Shown here in pieces: positions 1-9,407 of a stretch of 35,759 nt of DNA. Numbering within the stretch: the first letter of the stretch is position 1; the number at the start of each line of letters is the position of its first letter. Under the pieces are notes generated by a model. That model was not told the origin of the DNA. It worked only from the letters and a program-made list of their open reading frames with translations, and ran no database searches. Source of the stretch: Hydnum rufescens UP504 (taxonomy: Eukaryota; Basidiomycota; Agaricomycetes; Cantharellales; Hydnaceae); contig MU128961.1 of NCBI GenBank assembly GCA_014904985.1, positions 17,650-53,408 of the forward strand, read 5' to 3'. A program made the translations under genes and the position numbers.

Positions 1-15
1 AAGAGAGAGATGTTG

Positions 16-455
16 CAGTTTTCATTGGCACGGTGTATTTGGTCTCATCCTATTGCTCACCAGGTCACGGTTTTTCCATCGCTTTTCACATGTGTCTCTC
101 CAATCCATCTTAATCAACTTCAGGCTAGATCGGGCTACACTTTTGTGTCATGGCTTTCATTGGCAGGAGTTGCTATTTGATCTCACCCTATTGCTCATCA
201 GGTCCACAAATTCTCATCATTTTTTTTTATGTGTTTCATGATCTCCCCAATCCATCTCAGTCAACTTCGAGCTATATGTCAGGCTACACTCTGTGTTGTG
301 GCTTTCCGTTAGCAGGAGTTTTTATTCAACTCGCTCATTGCTCATGAAGTCGTGCAGTTTTCCATTGGTCTTCATGCATTTTTGCAGTCTCTCCAGTCCA
401 TCTCAATCAACTCGAGCTACACTTCATCATGGCTTTCTGTCACAGGATTCTCACT
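16..455. repeat. Diverged tandem repeat, unit about 130-150 bp
   Basis: About three units can be followed by recurring blocks: a TTTCATTGGCA-like block near 20, 155, 303 and 433, a CCAATCCATCT-like block near 99, 246 and 390, and CAGGCTACAC-like blocks between them. The copies differ by many substitutions and small indels, so the array is old. Short open frames cross it but share no conserved frame, and I do not regard them as coding. The array may continue left of the window. Confidence 0.6.
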
Positions 456-1280
456 TGTAACAATAGCATTATTTCCCGTTCGTGCATCTATTTTCATTGT
501 TCTGTGGAGTAAAGCTGACAGGATATGCTCTGCTAGATCCTCCCATCAATATCTTGTGCATCATATGGCTCATGTGCACAAGGATCAGAGCAACCTGTGC
601 GCATGCTTTCTGGTTCACATCGTCTTGTGCCTGAGGTGGTCATTCACCTCAGCCATCCTCCCACCCCATCCTCCCGCCCTGTCCTCCAACCCCGTCTCCC
701 ACACCCATCCCCCACACTCCCTCCTGTGTCTATGCCTATGCCAACTCGGTCTTCTTGTAATACCCATGTGATCAGTCACTGCAGTCGAACCTTCAAGGGC
801 AGACTCTCAGGTTTCAAAATACCTGACATCCAAACTAAAGACCACAATGGCTTGTAACCAAAGTGAGGATCCAAGGCTGGGGAGAAAGATCCAACGCCTC
901 AAAGTTTGCAGTGCATGGAGTGCTTCCGGGAGAGGATAAGGTTGGATATTCTCGAAATGGGTCTCCAGTCTTTCCTCAACCAGCCATGACATTCATTCCT
1001 CCCTTCCCATTCTGAGTCTCCACCTATCTAAACCATCATGGACTCAGTCTAACCTCTCCAACCTCTCACTGAACTAAAATGCTGCGACGTCAATCTCGCT
1101 TGCAAATTCTGCAATCAATCGACTTCAACTAGTCACAAGTCAACCTCAAATTGCCCTGCCATTCCCTTTGGGGAATACCAATGATCTGTGGGGTTGATGT
1201 TGAGGACTTGCGATCGTTCTGGAGGTGAATTTATATCATGGCACAATGAATGTTAAGGCATTGAGAAGCTCAGGCTCCTA
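456..1280. other. No recognisable gene
   Basis: Short frames on both strands, including a proline-rich one at 597-857, show no domain and overlap each other. I see no repeat or structural RNA here. Confidence 0.5.
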
Positions 1281-1400
1281 GATGCGATGCTGATGGGTCC
1301 CGCAATATCATACTGTGGCAAGGACCGTAAGCACTGGAGACACTTCAGTGATGCCAAATAGTGCAAGAATGCTTCATGTGCAATCTATGGGCAAAGAGCC
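1281..1400 (+). pseudogene. Possible remnant of a MYND-type zinc finger
   Basis: One forward frame reads YCGKDRKHWRHFSDAK and is followed by a stop and then CK. This resembles the second half of a MYND finger (Y-C-x3-C-x3-W-x2-H-x5-C), with the second cysteine replaced by arginine and the final cysteine beyond a stop codon. The first half of the finger is not convincing in any frame. MYND proteins are common in agaricomycetes, so a decayed copy is plausible, but a motif this short could be chance. Confidence 0.25.
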
Positions 1401-1527
1401 CAGCACTGTGTGCTCAGTTGCAAGAAGGCACTCATGGACACGGAGTAGATTCTCACAAGCCAGTTGGGATAGGTTGAAAGCATAACTGAACTGTTCCTGG
1501 GGATGTGATGGCTAGCTTGGCCAAGTT

Positions 1528-2207
1528 GTGGGGCCTTCATATTTCAACACTATATCAAGTGCTAAAGTGGCACGAGCTCTGAAGAAGCATCAACAACCAA
1601 ATGCTTGGAATTCATTTCAACACCAACAAAAGAAGTTGAAGAAGACCCCTCTGGTTTGGGTGTGTAGGTTTAAATATTTGTCACTCTACTTCTTTTCTGA
1701 TGCCTTATATAGGAAAGGGAGGTGCAATCGTATGTCAACCCTTCAGCCAACATATGTCAAGCTGTGTGATGAGCTGGGGGGCCCAGTTCTGAGGCCTAGC
1801 ATGAGCATCACAATACCCTGATAGATGATCTCAGTCAGAGAAGCATTGATACAGCTCATATTGCCATGTCTGGAGGTGATTGGCCCATCAGATGGCTTAT
1901 CCTGTATCAAAAATTTGATTAGTGAGGTATGTACTATTCTACATATTTATTCATTCTGTGCTACATGGGCTAACATGCTGATGTCTAGGGACAGGCACTT
2001 TGTCAGATTGGGGTTCATCTCATGTACCTGATGGTGTCGGGCCTTGCCTCCTCAACAGCAGCACATGGCCAGAACTTGATTAACTTCAACAGCGAGGAAC
2101 TAAGGGCATGGGTGGACAATGAATGGAATTCTTGTGACACTCCTGAAATGAAGCCCCTCTGCCTCACTGTATACATATATTCTAGAGCGAAAGGGGGTGG
2201 CTGAAGA
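1528..2207 (+). pseudogene. 5' part of an unrecognised spliced gene, cut by a solo LTR
   Basis: I do not recognise the family. The first open stretch contains KHQQPNAWNSFQHQQ followed by KKLKKTP. A good intron (GTATGT...TCTAG, 1927-1988, 62 bp) joins KNLISE in phase 0 to GQALCQIGVHLMYLMVSGL, after which the frame runs through FNSEELRAWVDNEW and NSCDTPEMKPLCL to the LTR. An earlier intron ending near 1710 (TTATATAG) is likely. Stops near 1821 show damage or an unresolved intron. The gene appears to resume at 2917 beyond the LTR. The solo LTR's perfect 5-bp target duplication shows that insertion split an existing sequence. The start codon is unsure. Confidence 0.45.
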
Positions 2208-2916
2208 TGTCAGGGTTTTGTCCCTTACTCGGTCACTCCGGTTCCACTCGGGCCCACCATCTGGTCCTTGTCCAGGTTTGTCCCTTACTCCAGTCACTCC
2301 AGTCCACTCCGGATCACTCTGGTCCTTGTCCACCAACCTCCCAGTCCAGTTCTCTGCTAGTTCCTTCACCCAAGTCCACTTTGCTTCTGGCTTGATTCCA
2401 GTTGACTCAATCCAACCCTATCTTGGTTTCATTTCCCTTTCATTTCCCATTGCTTCCGGTTTGTCCCCTGGCCGAGTTCCTGTTCCTGTCCCTGTCCCCC
2501 TTGTAACCACCCACAGTTTAACAATCACTCCCCCATAGTATAGTCATCATGTATAAGTAGTCCAAGAGCAAGGTCCAGAGACCCCAGCTTTGGTCTCTCA
2601 GGATTTCTGCTGTTACTCCGGACTACAGGTCAGCCTTCATGTATTCCGTATTCATATTACATAATCTCAGGATTTCCGCTGTTACTCCGGACTACAGCTC
2701 TGAGTATTATCCAGTCGACTCCACGAGCTTAAGGACTGCCATGCTCATTTCCGCCTAGTCCCTTCCAGGCTGCTGGACCGCTCCTCCGACACCCCTAACC
2801 TCCTTATCTCATTCTTGCCCGGATTCTTGCAGACTTAGCTGGACTTACACCAGACTTAGCCAGAATTATTTGTGTTTACATTCGTTTGGTGCCCTCGTCA
2901 CAGCATGGCCCTGACA
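2208..2916 (+). mobile_element. Solo LTR 1 (709 bp) with 5-bp TSD
   Basis: The sequence begins TGTCAGGG and ends CCCTGACA, an inverted terminal repeat typical of LTRs, and is flanked by GAAGA at 2203-2207 and 2917-2921. It contains a TATA-like TATAAGTAG near 2552. No primer-binding site, polypurine tract or pol frame adjoins it, so it is a solo LTR left by recombination. It is homologous to 22093-22683 and, in reverse, to 13118-13350. It is longer than the second copy because it carries two internal partial duplications (offsets about 61 bp near 2217 and 69 bp near 2597). A 5-bp TSD fits Ty3/Gypsy or Copia elements; Gypsy is my guess. Confidence 0.9.
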
Positions 2917-4249
2917 GAAGACCTTGTTAAATTCTGCAAGGATCAGGATGAGGCTACTCACGCTAAGGAGATGAAGGATCAGTACACCTTATGGAAGGCC
3001 ATCTCAGCAGATTTACTAAGGATGCTTCGTATGTATCCTTTGAAAGATCCACTGTTGAGATTTCTCATGAACCTACCTCATGTCTCAGGATCACTGCAAT
3101 TGGACTACAAGACTATGCCCTGGTCATCGATTGTTCAGAAAATGAGGTCATCATGAATCTGCTGTGTCTGTTGGCCAGATGTTGAGGGTATCCCTTTGCT
3201 TGGCACATTTGGTTCGGATGACCTCAAGACACATCATTGGCGACTGCTTTATGATGTGATATGCTCTACTGATGTGTTCACAACTCTCCGTTTTGAACGA
3301 ATTGGTGACTATGGTATGTCCTACCATTATAGTATTCTTGGATTTGATTACTGAATGGTTTTTTGGTAGACCTGGGTGATGATGATATCCTAGTCACCAG
3401 GATGAACAATGTGCCATTGCTCACTGTGCAGCAGGCAGAAGGCCTCCAAAAGGGGAAGAAGTGTAAGATAGTGGAGGCTGAGGTTACCAATGAGCATGCC
3501 AACAAAGGGTCTGGGTCAAAGTTCTGCGAGTGCTTCTGCCTTCTGTTTCTGGCAGGCCGAAGCCAGCAAAGAGGAAAGGGAAAGGGAGACTAACCCCAAA
3601 GTCCCTCCCTTACATTGATGATGCCTCTGATGTGCTGGTGACACCTACAATTTCAGTCCATGAACCTGAACCATCTCTATCAAACTTGTCTTTGCCTGAG
3701 ACAATGCCAATTCCTACAGCCTTGCCAACTCCTCCAACAGACACAGGAGTTAATCCTTTCGGCTCAAAACCTGGCTCAACACCATCATATTTTCCATCAT
3801 CTCTTCTTCCACCTTTGTCCACTCTTCCACCTTTGTCCACTCTTCCACCTTTGTCCACTCTTCCACCTTCAACCAGTCTTCCACCTTCGACCACTCCTCC
3901 ACCCTCGTCCACTCTGCCTCTGTCATCTACACTCCTCCCATCATCAACTTTTCTGCCATTGTCTACTTTTCCACCATCTACTTTTCCACCATTGTCCACT
4001 TTTCCACTGTTGTCCACTTTTCCCCCATCATCTACTTTTCCACCATTGTCCACTTTTCCATTGTTATCAACTTTTCCATTGTCATCAACTTTTCCATTGT
4101 CATCAACTTTTCTGTCATCAACTTGTCTGCCATTGTCAACTTTTCCTCCACCCTCAATGCTTGCTCTGGGTGAAACTCAACTATTTGACTGGGATGATGT
4201 CATTCAGACTATACACACTCAATCTTCATACCAGGGTTCAGTCAGTTAG
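2917..4249 (+). pseudogene. 3' part of the LTR-split gene, with proline-serine-threonine tail
   Basis: After the LTR the frame resumes with DLVKFCKDQDEATHAKEMKD. Several frames are needed up to 3313 (FERSTVEISHEP, then LRFERIGDYG), which indicates indels. A clear intron (GTATGT...TTGGTAG, 3314-3369, 56 bp, TACTGAAT branch-like site) joins GDY to DLGDDDILVTRMNNVPLL. A second possible intron (GTCTGG...GGCAG, 3509-3555) would join HANK to GPKPAKRKGKGRLTPK in frame. The lysine-rich segment could act as a nuclear signal. The C-terminus is a (PPLSTL/PPSTFP)n tract that ends FDWDDVIQTIHTQSSYQGSVS-like residues before a stop at 4247-4249. I recognise no catalytic domain and give no function. Confidence 0.45.
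3808..4160 (+). repeat. 18-bp coding minisatellite (PPLSTL units)
   Basis: Three near-perfect copies of an 18-bp unit encoding Pro-Pro-Leu-Ser-Thr-Leu lie at about 3811-3864. Degenerate 15- and 18-bp versions follow to about 4160, where Leu becomes Phe in most units. Lengths stay multiples of three, so the frame is kept throughout, which suggests the array grew while the gene was still translated. Confidence 0.8.
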
Positions 4250-5799
4250 CCACTACAACTGCTACCTTGGGATGACCTGGTCTTGATTGACTGCATGATA
4301 AACTTAATAAATAGATCCTCTTATAATCTGGTTTGTATATAATGATAGCAATCCCTATACTGTGGTGCATTGGGGCCCAATGCTGGCGCATAGATAATTT
4401 TCGTACCAAATTCAAGTATTTAATTACCACCAGTTGCGTTATCTCACATGGTTATTGTTTGATTAAGTTATGTAGAATATATACCCAAATGTGGAAAATG
4501 CGGAGAAGATGGTTGAAAATAAACAAGGTATATCCACATGACCAAGCCATGCACCCAATCCGACCCATGAACATGGGGGATGGCCCATAATGGTAGTGGG
4601 GACCCTCAGGATGATCCCTGCTGATCAAAAAGACCCCAGACTCCAAAATGCAGTTAAAGCCTTAAAACAGCAATTACCATGTATGAGTATATTTTACATC
4701 TGGAAATCTGGAAATGTCTGCAATGGAACCACTTTATTTATTTATTTAAAAATTCAATCAAAACAAATAAAGCATTACCATTCACACCTAGTGCCAGTAC
4801 TATTACATAAAATCAAAAAAAAAGTACTTGGCGACCCACACTCTCACCTTAGCAGGTTTATGGCAGGAGTAGCTTAAGATTTTCCAGAAATTTGGTGTCA
4901 AGATTCATGCTAATACTGGGAGCTTCATATCAGCCCACAACTATACAGAAGCAAGTAATGGGGGATCAACAGGCAGGATATCAAACACACTGTGAGCAGA
5001 AGCACAGGGTATATTTGTTGGGGTATTCAGGAGGCTCCCCAGCAAGCCTGGGAATTGCCTGAATGGGTCAGGGGCGTGATGGGCTTATTGGCAATAAAGA
5101 TATTATTTATATTTATGTCACCTTCTCATTATGGATAATCTTATTTGAACACCCCTGGCGATTGGTTTTCCAGCTAAACACCCCACCTTTCAACTTGAAT
5201 CTGAAAAGTTGGGAAGGGGGTGGGTGCAGGCTGTGACACCCCCTTCCTTCAGATCTGTGATACTAACATACAGGGCAGTGTGCTATGGGTGCAGGAAGCA
5301 TGTGAACATAGAGACTGTAGTACAATAATCTTCCACCATGCAGCAGGGAGTCAGTATATATCCAGGATTGTATGTGCAAGTGATGGCCACTTAAAACAAA
5401 TCAAGGTCGCTGAGCAGTCATCATATGAGAAGAAACCAGATCTGGGACCAACTATAAACAAGGTGTTCATTAGCTTTCAGTGACCCAAGCCTCTATTAGC
5501 AAGTCCAGAGAGGTTTCCTGAAATGGCTTGTCAATGAGGGCGACCAAACCAATGTTGAGATGATTATTCAATAGAAAGGCTATGCACCGCCTGATCATAG
5601 TCTGGTTCTCGAAAAATTCAACTAAAATCATCCATGAAAAGCTGCTGAAGGTGGTACTTTTCGGATGCAAAACAGCCCCAGTGGGTGGTGTTAGTTGGAA
5701 ACACAAATGCCAAGGATCCACATACTCCATATAATTATTCATTGGTTAGTTATTTTAATAATTACTATCAGTGTACAATATGTATCTAGCTATTCCTGC
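4250..5799. other. Non-coding or unrecognised DNA
   Basis: The stretch is AT-rich with short frames only. A minus-strand frame at 5470-5742 reads MILVEFFENQTMIRRCIAFL in its middle and could be an exon remnant, but I recognise no family and no second exon. A plus frame at 5220-5483 is no more convincing. No repeats of note. Confidence 0.4.
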
Positions 5800-7152
5800 T
5801 GCCTCCACCTGCCCCGGTGTTTACGTGTTTTCGTTCGGCATAGTCAACAATGGTGTTCAGTCTCGTTTTGCTTGATGTGTGGTGCAGTTTCAAGGGGGTG
5901 GTTGGGAGTGGGTTCTTGGGTTTCAGATGAAAATAAACATTAGTGAAAAAAGAAAAAAAAGGAAGAAAAGCGGGTAAAGGAGCAGCATGGCGCTACTCCT
6001 TTTGCATGGTGGTAGCGATGTAGTTATAAAATACTTGACGTTGAAAATTCCACAGCACCCCACTGTGGCGGGTGTGTGGTGCATGGGTTTTCCTGCATCT
6101 TCAAGTCGTTTCGCTTCGGCAAGTTATTGTGCGGGATTCCTTTTGGGCAGTGCCTTATGGGTGGGGCCCAGGTTGTCATTTCACTGGGTTTGATGTGTAG
6201 TGGGAGGGAAGGGTCGTGTGGCGGCTTTCAGCAGTGTGGTTCAGGGGAGAACTAGAATAGACAGATATAATTGTTAAAAAATTAAAACTGCACAAAAGAG
6301 CAGCCTTTTGAAATGGCTCTTTTTTGGCACCGTTGGGTACACAAACATACTCAGCCTTATAAAGAACCACACACCGCCACCAGCGGTTGTGGTTCATTTA
6401 GTTCTCATGGCGGTGGGTCTTGCTCCAGTGGGGGTCTTGCTTGGCGGATTCTTGTGTGGTGGGTCCCATTGGCAGGTGTTGTTTGGCTGGTGTTCGTTTG
6501 ACTGATTGTTGAGCCACCCCCCCCCCCCCCCTGGAGGGGAGGGGGGCTCATTGGGCGGGTCTTTGTTGGTGTCTCTTGCTTGCAAGTTGTTATTGGTGGG
6601 TCCTGGTTCAGGCGATGTCTAGAATAAATTCATAGTATTAGTTAAATCGAAACCCCAGTGCAAAAAAGAGCAGCAATTTGCTGCTCTTTTTGGCACTGTG
6701 GGGTAGATATGTTACTACTTTATATATCTGAACGGCACTACCCACTTCGATGGGTGTGGTTCGCGTGGCCAGTCAATCCCCAATGGTTCTCATTGTTTAT
6801 CGGCGTGTTCGTTTGGCGTGTTTTCCAGTTTGGCATATAGCCGTTGGTGCACGTCACTGTCTGTGGCCCTTGTGTTTGGCCAACTTTTCATCCGCTGCCT
6901 TGGAGTAAGGCCGATGATCTAAAGTAAAAAAGATATGTTAGTAAAAAAATATTCAAAGCAGCAGCAAAAGAGCAGCTTTCACGTGCTCTTTTGTGGCTGG
7001 TTTAGCTACTATGAATTTAAAAAACTTACCTAGTGACACACCCACCAGTGGTGGGAGTTGTGTCATCACTTTCGCTTGTCTAGAGCGGTTTGCCTGTGGG
7101 TGTGGTGTAGTTGGCAAGAATGAACGCATCTCCCACACGCTAGCAATTGCCA
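5800..7152 (-). repeat. Left arm of a hairpin-rich repeat array (minus orientation)
   Basis: Repeated units of roughly 300-370 bp each carry an AT-rich AAAGAGCAGC/GCTGCTCTTT hairpin and usually a second GC-rich CACACC/GGTGTG hairpin. The AT-flanked hairpins lie at about 5975-6000, 6294-6325, 6662-6691 and 6966-6992. The one at 6662-6691 has 14-bp perfect arms. Spacer blocks such as TAGAATAAATTCATAGTATT (6619-6638) are reverse complements of spacer blocks in the right arm. No frame is conserved between units. The left boundary is approximate. Confidence 0.7.
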
Positions 7153-7670
7153 GTATCAAGTCGCGTTCGCGTCTCGCAACTCACCACCGACCACCACCCC
7201 AACAGCCTATGAAAAGGAAAGTGATGACCACACACCTGCCACTGCAGGTGTGTGGTCACTAAGGTAGTTTTTTTCTTAATATGTAGTGTTAGCTACAACA
7301 AGCGAAAAAGAGCAGCAAAAAGCTTGCTCTTTTGGCACTGGCTTTGAATATTTTTTTACTTCAACATATCTTTTATTAACTTTAGATCACATGAGCCTGC
7401 TCTCAAGGCAGTGGACGAAAAGCAGCCAAACGACAAGGGTCTGACCAGTCAGGACCCAAATGGCAACACCACCAGCCAACAACAACGTGCAACAACATGA
7501 CCAAGTGTGTGCCCAGTAAAGTTGGCTGCATGAACCACACAACCTGCTACAGCAGGTGTGTGATTTTAATATAAGGGAGCCCCCCCCCCCAATACACCGG
7601 TTTTAATTTTAACTAATGTAATGTTTTTTATTCTATGTCCTGAGGTGACAATCCATCGAACAAGAACCCG
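7153..7670 (+). repeat. Right arm of the hairpin array, proximal part
   Basis: This is the mirror image of the left arm around position 7152. For example, 7340-7390 (GCTTTGAATATTTTTTTACT start) matches the reverse complement of 6914-6958. The block at 7380-7440 with CAAGGCAG and AAAAGCAGCCAAACG mirrors 6850-6924. A perfect 15-bp-arm hairpin (TGACCACACACCTGC, loop CACT) sits at 7225-7258, and an AAAAGAGCA/TGCTCTTTT hairpin at 7306-7333. The array stops at 7670 where element A begins and resumes at 9408. Confidence 0.7.
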
Positions 7671-8673
7671 TGTGGAAGATAAACATCCAGTATCAAAGAA
7701 AAAGCGAATTACACAACTTTCCAGCCATTGGTACGATCACATGACCGATTATGAGATAAATTACGGCTATGCGCAGAAACGAAATTCGTTTTTATAACTC
7801 CGTCAGTGTTGATCGGAGAGGTACTCCATAATAGACGCTTAAAAGCTACGATACTACTTTCGAACGTAGCGAAACACAAGTTGAACGGACCCAAAAACTG
7901 CACTCCCTCCAGGCCAATTTTATTATTAAAATCAGGATTTCAAGTATAAAAACGAATACCCCTCCGTCAGTTGCATTCAAATACTCTCGGAAACAACCGC
8001 GCCTAGAAAGATAATAAAAAATCCGCATCCACGGTACTCGAGCACACGAAGAACAGAATTTAAAACTGACTCTACAGAAACAATATTACGTATCAGGAAT
8101 TAACACCCATCAGTAAAAACGAATTTCTCCGTCAGTTTACAGCCGATCTGCTCCGGAACACCGCGCCGCAGAAGCCTGTTAAAACTTTAAAATCCGCATG
8201 AATGATACCAAGCAGCCTATGTACGGATACAAACTGCTGTCTCTGCATCGAATCCCACACCATGCACTTGTTCCTGTATATTAAACAGATAAACAAAACA
8301 ACCATTAACACTGGACATGCTCAGATTAATCTCCAGAACCGAATGTCCTTTAATTCCGCTTCATGAGCCCCCAAACACATGCACAAAGATCAGTGACATC
8401 ATGCTCCAAAACCACTCCACAAGCTCAGCAAATTAGTGACCTCATTCCCTTTATGAACCTTTTGTTCTCGTTATGAATGACATCACTATGACTTTCACTA
8501 TGACATCACCATCTATGGGATAGTGACCAGCTATGACCGCCATTATGAACATCATTTTCTTTAGTTACTCTTTTGTTCTACCCAGCCTAATGACTCCCCA
8601 TGACATCACTAGATCTCCCCATACTTTATTACTCTTATTGTTCTTGCTCATGCACAGCCCACCCTTCAGAGTA

Positions 8674-8682
8674 GATATAAGC
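8674..8682 (+). promoter_or_regulatory. TATA-like box inside copy A, conserved in copy B
   Basis: GATATAAGC is followed by GCAGGATTTTCTGT. The matching place in copy B reads TATAAAAG followed by GGTAGATTTTCCTGT, a canonical TATA box. It lies about 120 bp upstream of the small open frame at 8795. Conservation in both copies suggests a polymerase II promoter in the ancestral element. Confidence 0.45.
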
Positions 8683-8794
8683 TAGCAGGATTTTCTGTTC
8701 CCCACAAATCTCTCAGCTCTGGAAAATCAAACACTGTCAACCTAACTGTTCTAACCATTCTGCTTAATATCTAAAAGAACTGCTATCTAAAGCC

Positions 8795-8971
8795 ATGCTG
8801 GAGGCTAAGTCATCTTCAAGGTTGTTGAGACCTAAGTTACGGAAGCCATCTACGCGATCTGAAGCCAAGGATAGTTGCAGAACGCTAAGGTTTAGAGTTG
8901 CTGGAAAATCCAAGGAAAAAGTAAGCCATAACGAAATACGAGTCAGGAATGAAAGAATTGAAGCATACTAA
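8795..8971 (+). CDS. Small basic open frame in the unclassified element (58 codons)
   Basis: The frame starts MLEAKSSSRLLRPKLRKPST and ends in VRNERIEAY. It is rich in Lys, Arg and Ser and has no recognised domain. It lies about 120 bp downstream of the TATA box. A splice donor (GTAAGC at 8921) lies within it, and copy B has GTGAGTA at the same place. An acceptor-like TCCTACAG with a CTAAC branch-like site follows near 9001. The true product may therefore be a first exon of about 42 codons continuing elsewhere. In copy B the start codon is lost and the frame has stops. It could equally be a non-coding leader. Confidence 0.35.
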   Translation: MLEAKSSSRLLRPKLRKPSTRSEAKDSCRTLRFRVAGKSKEKVSHNEIRVRNERIEAY

Positions 8972-9407
8972 CCAAACTAACCAAGCACTGACATGTCCTA
9001 CAGGCCCACAGAATCTTGCCATTGACTAGGAGGACCGTAAACGAGGACACACCAATATCAGTAACAAACCAAACGCAACACGCACGTAAAGCCTTTCCAC
9101 AAGCCATCCGCAGACGTTATAGAGCCTTCCTATAGAGCCATCCGTCCAAACTATAAGCCTTTCTATAAGCATTCCAATAAGCAACGTATAAGCCTTCCTA
9201 AAGCATCTACGATATATCATTGCTATTGCTAGCCATATCAACATTCCATTCTCGCAATAAACACATACATATCTTGCAGAGAGTGAATCAACCCATCGAA
9301 GGCGACCCAACCATTTGAATAAACAGAAACACGGTCTCCTAATCTACACACCTGGCTGAAGCAATTTTGATTTGACAGCATCGGAGCTCCTAACGCCTTC
9401 TTCTATA

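Larger units (their letters stand above)
7671..9407 (-). mobile_element. Unclassified mobile element, copy A (1737 bp)
   Basis: The segment is homologous along its whole length, in reverse orientation, to 27952-29468. Its ends read TGTGGAAG and CTTCTATA, which form an imperfect 8-bp inverted terminus (T-R-T-R-GAAG). CCG flanks both sides (7668-7670, 9408-9410). Joining the flanks restores the ...GAACCC/GGGG... block of the surrounding unit, as seen intact near 9975, so this is an insertion into the array. Inside are about three ~160-bp tandem units (near 7835, 8035 and 8205), a TATA box and a short basic open frame. No transposase or reverse transcriptase is visible, so it looks non-autonomous. 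The minus sign only states that its internal GGTACC-type units read on the minus strand; its TATA box and open frame read on the plus strand. Confidence 0.75.

Noticed and set aside
3610..4053. Minus-strand frame rich in Gly-Lys-Val-Asp
   Set aside because: Mirror of the PPLSTL-type coding minisatellite on the plus strand, where introns and a natural stop support coding.
7571..7590. Poly-C tracts (also near 6515, 9429 and 12530) as functional G-quadruplex sites
   Set aside because: Single homopolymer runs in repeat DNA are more likely slippage products or sequencing artefacts; no repeated G-run pattern surrounds them.
7671..9407. Copy A/B element as a long solo LTR
   Set aside because: The ends lack the CA terminus and the flanks do not show a 4-6-bp direct duplication. 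A TATA box alone is not enough, though the idea stays open until more copies are aligned.
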